A stretch of 64,000 nt of DNA from Phlebotomus papatasi (GCF_024763615.1 NC_077223.1:99696627-99760626); one strand, 5' to 3'. Counted from the first letter of the stretch, positions 46,906 through 58,212 are shown. The notes: generated from the sequence alone by a model not told the origin. Made by a program: numbers and translations.

Positions 46906-47026
46906 GTCTTCAGTGTCTGATTTGAACAATCTAATAAATCTATTCAAAGTGGCTAAAATCGAAAATTTAACGTGAACTAAATTTAGATAGATCCTTAATT
47001 TTTTAAATATCGGTATTAAAATGTAT

Positions 47027-48042
47027 TAGGGTAAGGGCTCATAATTTTGGACAGGGTGCTTATGAGCATCAATGTTAATCAATACTAATTGACCTGTTTT
47101 ATTACTCTTTTTTCAGAAGGGTTGTTTAGAAACTTGGCAAGAGTTTATTGTCTTTGTTTTAAATAAAATTAGTCTTAATAATACGTTTAAAAATGAATTG
47201 ATATGTAGAAGTGAATTTGACTCGAATTTTGTACAAATTGGTTGTAAATTTGGACAACTTGGCTGTATATTTGAACAGCTAATCCACCTCAGTAGGAAGC
47301 CCATTGTCCTCCATGCCAAGAACCTGTCTTACCAAGTCCTCTTCCTGTTCATGTAAGGGAACCGTAAAATGTCACAAGAAGCCCGGAAACTTTCTATATC
47401 ATTCATTAAAGTGAGTTGACATCGGTACTCTGGCATTTCCGAGAACGTTTCACGGCTTTTCTCACTACATCTCGTTCGTAAAGATGATGCTCCTTTGTTT
47501 TTCCAGGAATTTATACAACCTAGTCATCACAAAAGCTAAAATTTCACGAAATTTCGAGAGAAAAAAAGCTGTCCAAAATAAGGAATGACCTCACTGGTGA
47601 ATATCTGAGAAAATTGTCCATTTTTCACACGAAAAATCTAATTCACAGGGCAAATCTCACTTCAGATCAAATCACTATAAATGTGAATCAACACAATATT
47701 CAATGAATATTTAATAATATCACTTAAAAATATCGAGTGAAAATTGTTAGTACTTCACCGCAGCTAAATAAGACTGAAGTAAGCATGAAGTTCTATCATA
47801 TTTCTCGTAAGCAATTGCTCACACTGAATTTTCAACAAAGCATTTTAACTCAAATCGTATTCAAAATTTAACGTATTTAGTGTTAAAATCTTCCAAAAAG
47901 AACAAATTTTAATATAGAATTCACTATTCATCAAATATTGGAATAAAAATCCATAATTTTAATCAATTTATTTTCAGTGTCCAATTTTATCCTCAAAGTG
48001 TCCAAATTTAGAAACTGTCCAAAGTTATGAGCTCTTACCCTA
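47027..48042. mobile_element. TAGGG-group 1.0-kb element (GGGCTCATAATTTTGGACAG)
   Basis: The left end tagggtaagggctcataatt is mirrored by aaagttatgagctcttaccc. The interior (agggttgtttagaaacttgg, then gtctttgttttaaataaaat) is a diverged version of the interior of the 3452-3839 family. A reverse partial copy lies at 50150-50583. Confidence 0.82.
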
Positions 48043-49840
48043 AATATCGCTAAAATTTTAATTTCCATTAGTACAACCATTTAGCAAAGAAACGTCCTAA
48101 ATCTTAACCTATACAAGATCGACTTGGATTAGTCATTGTAATAATTTATTCAAATTTTAAGTAATTTCCTCTAAGCTCTCCTTTGGGCGGTTTCCATTGG
48201 AAAACTTCGCTTGACAGACTATATAAGGAAAAGTTTCATTTTCCTTTCATGCAAATTAAATATATTTTGTATGAAAATCTCTGTCAGACTTAGACATATA
48301 ACCACTTAACTTTCCTTCCAAGGACTTCCCATCTCACATGCTGAGAGAGATTTGAAAAGTTTCTAAAACCACCAGAAGTTTCTTACTGGATTTTTTTTCA
48401 ACTGTGAGAGAAAAAATAACAAATATAGAGAAAGTTTTTGGGGAAGTTAATGAGGGCGAAAAAAAGGTTTTTGGTGGTTGGATGCAGGAAGTTTTTTTTT
48501 TCTGGAGGAGACGCAAGTGGGAGGAAATTCACGGAGCAAATAATTGCCACTTTGCCATCACATAAATTGTCTAAATCTGCGTTTGATTAAATAAGCCACG
48601 AACTCGATTGATTTATTTCCTTCCACAATCATCCCCTTCAAATTGTTAACTAGTGGGTGGTGACGCGGAAACCAAATACACTCAAGTTGGATCGTTTCTT
48701 GGTTTAGTTTGAGGGTTGGGGGGTTTCCATTTCTTGCATCTTTTCCTTGATGAATCAAGTGAAAAAAAAGAAGAAGAGGAAGTAAGATGATGAGAGGGAA
48801 AGTTTGGGATGGAAGAAGCAAGAAGACTTTGAGGGTGTTTGGGATTGGCTATGGGAAAGGAAAAAAAAAACGGAGCGAAATCTTGGGAGGAAAGCAAATA
48901 AAATTAAGCATTGAGGAAGAAAAACCACCAACAATGAGGGTTTGATTCCATTATATTCGCCTTTTCTGGCATCTCCTGAACCTTCCCTCAACCTTTTGCC
49001 ACTCTAATGAATAACAGGACGTTCGCCGATGGGAGTAGATGGACTATTAATGGAAGTGTTTCAGCCCTTTGCCCACCCCAAGGGTTAGTAAACGAGTATT
49101 TCAAATAAACGACATATATACAATTAATTTTATCCCTCCAGCACAAAGTGGAATTCACCGTCAGTGATGGGGTATATCTTGAAGGGGGATGAATCCCGGC
49201 GTCTTTTTCTCTGCCACTGTGCATGTAACAAGTGGCAGTTTCACTTTGCCTAATCGGATAATGGAGGATATTATCACGAGGCGCTTTTAGCTACTTTTCC
49301 CAATATCAATGACCCCATTCCAACCCCACTATAACTCACAATAATAGGGGTAAGTCTTGTGAGAAAGTCTCTGGCCAGCCACATGCATCTCACGCCTTCG
49401 ATTGAATCACATGCTGCAACCGTGGAGGGTGGTGAAAGTCACCCTCTGGGCCCCTAAATGCATTTTTTTATCTCACTTCACTCCCTTGCGAAATTAACTG
49501 CAATATTTTATTTATGATAATTATCGAGGGTGATTTAGACGAAAATCCCATGAGAGAGAAGATTTAGCTATCTAACGAGATGTGAAAATGAATTTATTAA
49601 ACTGATATTAGAGTTATTGAAATATTTAATAGGTATGATTTCTTATAAAAATAATTCCAATAAATTTTTTTAAACCTGAATGTTGCTTTTTTGACTATCC
49701 AAGAGAATGTTGTTTTCGAAATAAAATAATATTAAAATTAAAATAACGTTAAACAAAATAAAAGTAGGACAGTTTTGCAAAGCTGAAAGTGTAAAAGACT
49801 TATTTGCTAAACCAAATTAGTTTCATTAGGAATTTTTACT
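48043..49840. other. Single-copy-looking island
   Basis: Purine-rich part 48340-48960 (many aaagaaga and gggaaag runs), then a moderately GC-rich part 49190-49450. No repeat is shared and no exon is supported. Confidence 0.4.
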
Positions 49841-50123
49841 ACACAGAAAAAATATTTTGTAAAATTGTTAGTAAATGTTTGTGAAATGCTATGGCAGACT
49901 TACGAAATGCTCGTGAATCGTATAACCCACAAACAAGTTCTTAAAATGTTGTACTTTTTTCAGAAGCATTGTTCGTAAAATGATCATTTGACGAACATTT
50001 TTTGTACCTTTACAAACATTTTTTCGTAAATGTTCGTAAACACACAAAAAATGTTCGTAAAATTTTGTCATTTGTTCGTAAGTTTTTGCTAGACAAATAA
50101 AAATTTACGAACATTTTTTGTGA
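49841..50123. mobile_element. Foldback element rich in TTCGTAAA/ACGAACATTTT
   Basis: acacagaaaaaatattttgt at the left is mirrored by acgaacattttttgtg at the right. The word ttcgtaaa or its complement recurs about ten times. Confidence 0.65.
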
Positions 50124-50149
50124 GAAAAGCCTTGAAACGCTGCCAGAAA

Positions 50150-50583
50150 GACCAGGGAATGCGCAAATCCGCGCGTACTTGAAGTACCGAAGTCAACTTA
50201 CTTTAATGAATTATATAGCAAATTTCAGGGCTTCTTCTGACATTCTACGGTTCTCTTACATGAACAGGAGGAGGACTTGGTAAGATAGGTTCTTGAAATA
50301 GAGAACATTGGGCATCCTATTGAAGCGGATTAGCTGTCCGAAATTACAAGCAAAGTGTCCAAATTTACAACCAAAGTGTCCACAATTAGGGATTTGTGAT
50401 TTTTAAACGTATTAAGACTAATTTTAGTAAAAATAAAGACGATAAACAGCTTGCCAAGTTTCTTAACAACCCTTCTGAAAAGAGAGCAACAAAAAAATCA
50501 ATTAATATTGCAAATATCGCACTTAAAACTTAGAACATTGACGCATATAAGCACCATGACCAAAATTTTGAGCCCTTACCCTA
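50150..50583 (-). mobile_element. TAGGG-group (GGGCTCATAATTTTGG) element, truncated reverse copy
   Basis: Its right end accaaaattttgagccctta and accctа is the TIR of 47027-48042. The body is the complement of about 47040-47460. The far half is missing. Confidence 0.75.
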
Positions 50584-50589
50584 ACAATT

Positions 50590-51329
50590 ATTTTTTTATT
50601 GCATTTTAAAAACAACTTCTGGCTTCTAGGAAGTTTAAACGTATTGCAAATCCTATAATTTAATTTTTCACGTACGGAAAATAAGAAATCATAAAATAAA
50701 ATATTTTCTATAATTTTATAGATTTGTTTAATATTTATTCTGTTTCAATCAGTTACGATTTTTATTTATAATTCTTATTTTTACTAATCTATTGTAACAA
50801 GTATTTTTGCCAGATCTAAAGAGGGTGCTGATAATAAAAAAAAATTCCTTTCGATTTCTGTAAAATATTTACGATAGAATCTTCTAGATTTGCAAAAACA
50901 AACATACCAAAACAATACAGACAGTAAGGTTTTGTCAAGTCTTGTTTTTGTTATTCCGAATAGTATTATATTTGTTTTATTAGTAAAAACTTAAATCTAA
51001 TTAGTTAATCACTTCTATTTGTACGTAAACAAATTTGTTAATTTGGAGATAATATAAATTAATCTTGGTCAGAAAAATAACTAGGTTGGCAATAAAGAAT
51101 ATTTAGTAGTTTTCGACGTTTTTTATATATCAATCTTTACTTTTATAATGACTATAATACGTGCTTTAAGCAGCTTTCAGACTAGAGGTCTAGCCCAGTT
51201 TTCGAACCCAAATAATAACCCAAATACCAACGTTTTTTCAGAATCGAATAGATCATTTTCCCTTAACAGTCGAATTCTAAGTTAAATTTTCCCATAAAAT
51301 CTTCACAGATAAGAAATTAGAGCAGTTAA
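50590..51329. other. AT-rich intronic stretch
   Basis: Nothing recognisable is seen. Confidence 0.4.
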
Positions 51330-51545
51330 GCCCGGTGGCAGTCAAAATCCCGAATGTTCAAAATCCTGAAAGAGATGAAATTATATGGAGGAAAATGTTT
51401 AGAATAATTTCCCAAGACACAGAAGATTGCTTTGCCTCCAGCAAGCGCGGGTGCAATCGCGGAAGTAGCTATGACACTTTTAAAGAATTTTGGCCCATTC
51501 GGGATTTTGGCTTTCGAGATTTTGACCGGGACCCAGTTAAACCAT
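51330..51545 (-). repeat. 'AAAATCCCGAA' dispersed repeat, reverse copy
   Basis: It is the complement of 41036-41215. An open frame through it is chance. Confidence 0.75.
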
Positions 51546-51550
51546 ATGGC

Positions 51551-51770
51551 TAAGACATAGGGCTTAAATAGACTCAGGCTGATCTTCGAAAATATTTAGG
51601 CCATAAAATTTGGCAGTAAAGATCTAACTCAAATTATTGTACTCTGGAAACTTAGGATCTTTGATTAGAGGTCCATTGTTTCAATTTTCTTTATCCAATC
51701 CTGAGTACTGCCAAACTTTACAGGCTAATTTTTTTTTTCAGATCAGCCTGAGTCTATTTAAGCTCTTAGG
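51551..51770. mobile_element. Foldback element CTTAAATAGACTCAGGCTGA
   Basis: cttaaatagactcaggctga at the left is mirrored by tcagcctgagtctatttaag at the right. Inner arms pair at ttggcagta/tactgccaaactttac. Confidence 0.85.
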
Positions 51771-51937
51771 TCTGAGTCTGAAGCCCGTATTAGACTAAAG
51801 ATTTAGTACAATTCCCGACGGTCTTAAATTTCTAAATATGGGAAGTAATTGTTTAGCAAAAATGCATTTTTGACAGAATTTTTTCACCTACAGTGTAGGC
51901 GATTTCGTTCAAAAAAGCAATTTTTGATGAAAATTGC

Positions 51938-52372
51938 TCCCAATTCTATGGAGATACTTCCGGTAATCGCCAGTGGAAATTTATTTCACCTCAAGAAGAA
52001 AAACAAATTTTCTGTATTGCCCAGAGCTTTCGGTCCGGATGTGGACCTTCTTCAGTGGTCGACTAGGCTATGTTTTTTGATTTCGTGAAGATCGGTATTT
52101 TTGGAAAAATAGAGGATCATCACCAGCAGTAATTACTTGGGAAGGTTTTTACTAATAGATAATGAGTTTTCCTGCTACTTTTCTAAATTTTCTTTTTGCA
52201 ATTGTGGCTTTGATGTGATTTGATTAGGCGCTTTTTCTGATTCACATTGTTCCCAATGTGTAAATTCCTTAAGGAAATACAGAGATTTTTCTAGAAGTGA
52301 TTGATCAATTGCCTTTAAAGTTCTTAGTAGAAAATTGTACAAGAAAATTACTTGATATCAAATTAGAATAAT
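51938..52372 (+). repeat. Dispersed repeat with GAAAGCTCTGGGC/GAAGAAGGTCC, copy 2
   Basis: It is similar in order and orientation to 43475-43910. Confidence 0.7.
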
Positions 52373-52625
52373 TAGGGTAAAGTGATATAATTTGGAATTA
52401 GTCTTACAAGTTGGATAATCCGCCGGTATTAGTTGGACATGGCTTTTTTCTTGACAAATACAGTACAACATTGGTTTTTAAGCACAAGGAACCAAATTAT
52501 AAAACTAAAGCATTAAAAATATACAAATAAAAATGTAGTACTAAATTTATCAAGACCAAAAGCCTTGTCCAAATTGTACCATTGTCCAACTTGTACCACT
52601 GTCCAACTTGTACCACTTTACCCTA
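52373..52625. mobile_element. TAGGG-group 'GTGGTACAAGTTGGACA' element, copy 3
   Basis: The ends are tagggtaaagtgatataatt and the better-kept accactttaccctа. The inner landmarks lie in the opposite orientation to copies 1 and 2. Confidence 0.88.
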
Positions 52626-54005
52626 TGCTATATAAAAAAATCTTAAGTCTGAAACCCGTGTAAGTCGAGAACCTGTCAAAATGCTGCCAAATACTTTTTC
52701 GAAATGTTTTTTTTTAACAAATCTTTGAATTTCTATTCGATCATTTTTCATTTGACTGAGTAACTATCAATTTTCTATTTTTAGAAATGAAAATATAATC
52801 CCAGAATATATATTTTGTCTTTTTGAGTACTAAAATTTTAAAGAGACTGCACTGTGGTTAACATGATCCACATTATCAATCCATTTGAGCTAGATTTGCT
52901 TGAGTACGAGGAAAAACAAACACATGCTGTGACACCCTTCAGATCGATTTTCCACCATCATAAATACATCAAATGGATGTGAGTGTAGCATTTTGGGGTT
53001 GAATATGAATGAGCCACCCTCACTTTGTCCCCTTTTTGGCTGCTGAAGCCATTAAACTCCATCCCAGAGTGTTCACTCTCTCGCCGGGTGATGGAAATCT
53101 CTCTCTCTCTCATTCTCTCAGAGGTTTTCCCTCCTGCTGGGGAGATTCAATCCTTTTTCCAACCCCCTTTAACACATACATCGTAGAACTTTTCTACCAA
53201 GTAGATATGTGTATGCGCTTGAGGAAATTTCAACCCTCTTTTGCGAAAATTTCAAACATTATAATTTAAAGTGAAGCCATTCATTGGATTCATGTTTATT
53301 CCGGCGGAAATTTAGCCTTCTGCCTCCCCACAAGTACACCCCAAATTCAACCATTCGTGGGTGCGAAAAGTGAATGAATTGAGGGGGTTTCCCGACTCTT
53401 CTGCAACTTTCAATCCGGACACAGTGAATATATACGAAAGCGAAACTACATTATTTCGTTGCACTGTAACATAGTTCGCGTTTTCCGCTCTGTAAGGCTC
53501 ACTTTTCTTCCCATCCTTACCAACAGATGATAATACTCCGCTGTCTCTCAATCTGCCATATGTTATGGGGTTTGTTCCTCAACCATGAATCCCGGAAGTT
53601 TCTTCTAAAACACTAAATATCTCACGAGTTTTGAGACTTTAACACTAAATTTAAAGCTTTTAGATGGAATTTCAGGAATTTAACGGATTTTTAACGAATT
53701 CTTATTGAATTTGAAATATCATTTAAATTTATGTCAAAATGTTTGACAGATATCTGTCAGCTTATTGTCCTTTTTTACTGCTCGAAATCAAAGAGAGAGC
53801 AGTTATAAAATCGTTTTTTTTTTCAACTTGTCACTGTTCTGGAGCTTAAACGGTAAGAGATATCGACTTCCAGTCTTCGATGACCCCTCCTCAAATAACA
53901 TTATCTCGTACCTAACCTCTTTGTTTTCCCCTCTTCCCTTTCATACGTTCCCTATCCCCCAAAAATAGGTCAAAAATGAGGTTTTTCCCATTTTGCAAAG
54001 AAAAT
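52626..54005. other. Single-copy-looking intronic stretch
   Basis: A (TC)n run lies at 53099-53110. No repeat is shared. Open frames at 53009-53550 have no family features. Confidence 0.4.
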
Positions 54006-54400
54006 GGCCCAAGCTTTTTCAATGATTTTTGGATATATTTTAGAGCTAGTCCAGGCGAATATTTCGCCCAAACATACCTATGACCGGAAAATTCGCCACT
54101 TTGAATTATTAAAGGTCAAAAGTCAACTACTTTGAAAGGCTCATTTTTTAACCGATTTGGTTAAATTTGGATTTGTTGGAAAGGTATTGCAATTTCGAAT
54201 CCGGCTGTATCGGTCTTCATTGGTAATGAATCGGTTAAGTACCGATTTTTGAATAATTTTGCATCCCCAATAATTAATATTCCCTAAAAATAAAGTTTTT
54301 CGGTTTTTCTCAAAATTGGCCCAAGCTTTTTCAATGATTTTTGGACATGCTTTAGAGCTATGCCAGGCGAACATTTCGTCCAAACATATGACCGGAAATT
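54006..54400 (+). repeat. Spaced direct duplication upstream of the C-terminal exon
   Basis: 54006-54098 and 54318-54400 share ggcccaagctttttcaatga, then tttttgga, ttagagct, ccaggcgaa, catttcg and atgaccggaaa at an offset of 312 bp. It lies 155 bp from the exon. Confidence 0.85.
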
Positions 54401-54554
54401 TTTTTTCTATATTTTTAAATAGATTTAACAAATTTTTGAATATACGTGTTTTTCCTTTTAAGTATCCGTTACTTTTCGTAATTTTCCGAAATTTTCATTT
54501 TGGTTTTCCTAAAACTGAGATGTGTATTTGAAATCAGTTTCCTCCCTATTATAG

Positions 54555-55665
54555 ATTCCATCCATCATGTGAAGTCTGAGCAGCATGTGAAAGACGAGGA
54601 GGAGGATGATCTGACGGACGATGACCGCAAGACTGAGGCTGCCGCCCTACTTGCGGCCACAGGCGGCAGCGCTGGTGGTGGTTTAGCGCACCATCATCAT
54701 CTTCATCACCATCATCACCATCATCCGCACCATCCCTACCATCCTCATCATCCGCATGCGATGCTAGGCGGCGGATATGGCGTAAAGCAGGAAGACCAAC
54801 AACTGACGGCGCCAAAAAACCAAACAAGCAGCGACTGTGGCGTGCCGATTCCGGCCACCAAGCCCAAAATCTGGAGTCTGGCCGACACAGCCGCGTGCAA
54901 GACGCCTCCCCCACTCCCACCCCACTCAGCACCGTGGATGACGGCGCCAGGCTATCAGCACCAGACGAGTGCACCTGGCAACGCCGGCATGATGATGGGC
55001 TCAGGCGGCCCGCCGCCACATGGCACCATGTTGCCGACCGGCCAGCCACCGCCCCCTTCCACCCACCACCCCCTGCAGCAGGTGCAGCAGGGCACAATGA
55101 TGCCTGGCACCGGCCCCATGACCCCGAACTCCTTCACCGCCAACTATGGCCGGTACGGGGGGTTTCTCAGTGGGCCCCCACCCCCACCGCCCTCGGCCCA
55201 CCACTATCCCAATCCCTGCACCACCCCGAGCAACCACCTAGCCACGGGGGACACCACTACGCCCCTGGGCCCCACCCAGATGTCCAGCAGCAGCAGTCAG
55301 GGCAGCAGCAACACGAATACCCCGCCGGCGATGGGGTTTCCCGAGGTCCAGACCGATACACCACCCCAGACGCCGCCGAGTATGAAGTTGCCCAGCGTGG
55401 CAGGGAACCTACTCACCCATTCAGCCACCCCTACGACCGGTACCTGCTACAGTAACACCCCTAATGGCAATGGATCTGCCATGAACACCAATGGCACCTA
55501 CAATGGTGCATCGTCCCCAGGGGATGGCCAACAAGGCAGTTTCATGAGCAATTTTGCGCGCATGCAGCAGGGTAGTCCGATTAACAACAATAATCTCCAT
55601 CATCATAAGGACTTTGCACAGATGATGAATGCCGACATGGCGGCTTTCAAGCCCTTCTACAAGAG
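54555..55665 (+). CDS. ara/caup: Iroquois homeobox gene, long C-terminal exon with IRO-box motif
   Basis: This exon encodes residues 149-518 and two bases of Ser519. In order it carries an acidic segment (162-172, DEEEDDLTDDD) and a His-rich tract (194-216, 18 His). Next is the class-specific block DCGVPIPATKPKIWSLADTA (242-261), which contains the IRO-box motif KPKIWSLAD and is followed by ACKTPPP. The rest is a long low-complexity region rich in Pro, Gln, Ser, Thr, Asn and Gly, ending NADMAAFKPFYK. GC content jumps well above the flanks, as expected for this kind of coding exon. Acceptor tatag|AT restores the frame of the homeodomain exon. The donor AAGAG|GTTTGT at 55666 is weak. Without splicing the frame runs on to a stop at 55712-55714, adding RFVVALKLLLLKNFVD. 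Splicing instead gives SAHQVGNGFVSPV, which I prefer. The His tract and poly-Pro runs are ordinary low-complexity features of the family. Confidence 0.95.
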
Positions 55666-55729
55666 GTTTGTTGTTGCACTTAAACTTCTTTTGTTGAAGA
55701 ATTTTGTTGACTAGGTTTGTTCCTTGCAG
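55666..55729 (+). other. 64-bp intron before the last coding exon
   Basis: It begins GTTTGT and ends ttccttgcag. Both ends carry the same word AGGTTTGTT (55664-55672 and 55713-55721). Removing it keeps the frame and moves the stop from 55712-55714 to 55767-55769. The size is typical of short insect introns. Its use is inferred from the acceptor quality and the plausible conserved end of the protein, not from transcript data. Confidence 0.7.
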
Positions 55730-55769
55730 TGCCCATCAAGTCGGGAATGGTTTCGTGTCGCCGGTCTGA
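55730..55769 (+). CDS. ara/caup: Iroquois homeobox gene, last coding exon
   Basis: The first T completes Ser519 (AG|T). It is followed by AHQVGNGFVSPV and a TGA stop at 55767-55769, giving residues 519-531. The upstream acceptor ccttgcag is good. A short, distinct C-terminus ending in SPV fits my memory of the family, but I could not align it. If the 64-bp intron is retained, this exon is untranslated. The 3' UTR follows; its end cannot be fixed, and the first AATAAA is at 55951-55956 inside a dispersed repeat. Confidence 0.75.
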
Positions 55770-55871
55770 GATGACGTCGCCGGAAATGGCTACCAGCCAC
55801 AGTGAGTGTTTTAAATGCTACGTCTAAATTACTTTAAAAAAAATCAGATTCTAACACTTCCAAAATGGTGT
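55770..55871 (+). other. Presumed 3' untranslated sequence
   Basis: This unique-looking stretch follows the TGA at 55767-55769. A dispersed repeat begins at about 55872. No other feature is seen. Confidence 0.5.
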
Positions 55872-56110
55872 AGGGTCGAAGGAACACCTCTTCGACAGGG
55901 AACCCCTATTGACACTTTTGTCAAAATCTTGAAATTTCTTTAAAGTATCTAATAAATTGTAAATAATATCACGTTTTTTCTTCAATCTACGTTTTCTTAT
56001 AAGGATAAGTGTTCAAATTTCGTATTCCAAATGGTACAGAGTAGGGTGTCAATAAGTCCTGACAGAACGTCTTACAAAGTGTCATTAGGCGTTCCTTGCA
56101 CCGTAAATGA
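55872..56110 (+). repeat. Dispersed repeat, copy 2 (AGGGTCGAA...)
   Basis: It matches 608-842 over its length. It contains the first AATAAA after the stop codon (55951-55956), so the gene's 3' end may lie in it. Confidence 0.8.
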
Positions 56111-56125
56111 GTCGATACTATAATC

Positions 56126-56254
56126 CAGAGGTGTGCAAGAACCGTTTCAAACCGAATAAACGTCAAAAAAGTTTGTACAGGTAGCGTTTTGACCATTGAT
56201 GTACAAGTTTCATTTGACGTTTGTTCGGTTTCAAACCGTTCTTGCACACTTATG
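56126..56254. mobile_element. hAT-like miniature element, copy 2
   Basis: It runs from cagaggtgtgcaagaaccgt to the mirrored acggttcttgcacac-type right end. The target duplication is not recognisable here. Confidence 0.85.
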
Positions 56255-57321
56255 TACGATCTATCGTAGCTGACATGCTTGAAATTTTCGATTAGGAATC
56301 TTAAATGAATTTAAAGTCCGAAAACGCTCAACTTTTTGTGTTTTGGAAATACGAAACTGCATTCCCAAGAAGTAAAATAGCTGCCTTATAGAACCAAGTA
56401 TTAGACAAGTCTTTTAGTGCACTTTTAAGAGACTTAAAGTGAAAATTTTCTGTTGAAATTCCTATAGAAGCTCTTAAGATCCTTAAAAGTGCGCCACTTA
56501 ATTCATAGTAATCTCAGTGATAGAAGCAAGAGAGTTATAAGTAAATAAATAGATTTTTGGTTCTATAGTGCCTTTCTTAGAGAGTTCTACAAGACTATTT
56601 TAAGAAAAATTGCTGCTTGGGTTGGGTTTAATCCAGGTTAAAAGTTCGGTTTTTGTTTACAACTTGACTCTTTTAGATTGCTATATTGCGATTGCTTAAA
56701 GTTTACTTCGGATTGGCGTCATCTATGTTTTCGGAATACGAAAATTATTTTGAAAGATACCTAGGTTGATGTAGGATCTGACCTACGGCTTAGGACAAAC
56801 ATTCCATTTCTTTACAAACTTTAACTTCGAAGAATGGTCTTGATGAATTTTTTCTGTTCATTAAGAAGCGGGAACTTGGTAACAGCAGCATGGGAATCGT
56901 ATCCCTCAGAGGCGTTCCCTCTTTTACGTCATAAACTGATCATTCGTAAACGAACAGAGAATGGATGACAAAATTTGTTGTATGCCTTGCCTACGCAATC
57001 TTCTGACTTCTAAAACCATATACTTAACATTATGTTCAGCATTGTCCCGTATCAGAGTTAAAGCATCGTACCATCTGGATACCTCTCCATCTATGTTTTT
57101 GCTTTTTGTTAGGTAAAATAATCCTGAATTGTCCTGAATGGTAGATAAATAATAAGTGGCAATGAACTATCCAGAAAAATTGTCCAAGTGACAACAAGTA
57201 ACACTGACCTTAAGCGGTGGTAAGACTAGAGATTTATATCAATTCTCTAAAGTCTTGATTTTCTATCCACCAAAATTTTCAGAGATTTTCCTGAATCTGA
57301 TAATCCTTAATACAGAATATG
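56255..57321. other. Intergenic stretch downstream of the gene
   Basis: No repeat with clear borders and no gene is seen. Confidence 0.4.
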
Positions 57322-57891
57322 TAGGGTAAGTGTGCCAAATTTCGGCATAGTTGCATGGAACCGTCAAAGTCTCAAGTTTGAAATGTAATATTTTTAATAC
57401 AAATTGAATTTTTTGCTACTTTTTTATAAGGAGTGTTGCTTGGAAGCTTGTAGACACTCTATCGTCTTTGTTTTCTCTAAATTCTTTTTTAATACATTTT
57501 AAAATGAATAAAAATGTACACATAGCATTTGTTGCCTATTCCGGCCACCTTCAATCTCATAGTTCCTTGCCCTTCCGGAATTTTCCAATGTCTTTTTCAG
57601 ATCATCTTGTTCATGGAATCGACATTTTTTATTTTTTGAATTGTATAATCTCTAGAGCAGAAGCGTGCAAGAACCGTTGAAACTTGAAACCGAATTAACG
57701 TCAAAAGAAACATGTACATCAATAGTCAAAACGCTAACAGAACAAACTTATTTTGACGTTAATTCGGTTTCAACGGTTTTTTTGCACACCTCTGCTCTTG
57801 AGTGTGCAAAAACTAAAAATTCATGGAAGTTCGAGTAACAAAAACTGTGGCAGAAATTGCAAGCTGGCCGGTATTTGGCACACTTACCCTA
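57322..57891. mobile_element. 'GTGCCAAATTTCGGCA' TAGGG-group element, copy C, interrupted
   Basis: The TIRs tagggtaagtgtgccaaatt and its mirror are well kept. A hAT-like element splits it near its right end (57658-57794). Confidence 0.88.
57658..57794. mobile_element. hAT-like miniature element, copy 3, nested
   Basis: It runs from cagaagcgtgcaagaaccgt to gcacacctctg. The flanking octamers CTCTAGAG (57650-57657) and CTCTTGAG (57795-57802) match at 7 of 8. The host copies at 3452 and 13342 show the empty site tctagag(t/c)atg. Confidence 0.88.
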
Positions 57892-57933
57892 GTAAAAATC
57901 ACACTACAAATTTGGTGTATTTACTAAGCCTTA

Positions 57934-58212
57934 AGCAGGGGCCTATCGACATTTCATTTTTCCTTACGATTTTGCATAGAGGCACTGAAGACTTTTGGCA
58001 AGTTTTTTCCTAAAGAGAATTGAGTTATCAGTTTGATTATTTCGAAATTCTGCATTAAAAGCTATCTAAAAATACATATTTCATAATGTTCGCCGAAATA
58101 ATACAAGACCTACAAGCAAATTTGTTTAGGTCGCGATGCAATATCTGCAAAATTTTTTCAAGGAAAAGTGAAAAATAGCTTCACTTTTTATTAGGCTTGA
58201 TAGGCCCCTGCC
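57934..58212. mobile_element. 'GCAGGGGCCTATC' TIR element, intact copy
   Basis: The left end gcaggggcctatcgac is mirrored by gataggcccctgcc. It shows the uninterrupted form of the element split at 9549-10725. Confidence 0.8.

Larger units (their letters stand above)
45097..54554 (+). other. 9.5-kb intron between the homeodomain and C-terminal exons
   Basis: It starts at a weak donor GTACAG and ends at the acceptor tattatag (54547-54554). It has no supported coding sequence. Its 5' part (45097-45640) is Pro-codon-like and C-rich but has stops in frame. Then come a CACTGA-terminated element, a TTTAGTAC-rich block (45914-46575), TAGGG-terminated elements, a single-copy-looking island (48043-49840), and near the 3' end an imperfect direct duplication of about 90 bp (54006-54098 and 54318-54400). 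Confidence 0.9.

Noticed and set aside
54549..55606. Several 60-186-residue frames on both strands over the C-terminal exon
   Set aside because: High GC content reduces stop codons in all frames; only the frame carrying the IRO-box motif joins the flanking exons.
18406..55769. Assignment to the paralogue mirror
   Set aside because: The tail after the homeodomain (poly-Asp, VSDDEKDKDD) and the AWTSAGLQPTTGYY block fit araucan/caupolican better. Lower dipterans may have a single gene of this type, so araucan and caupolican are not separated.
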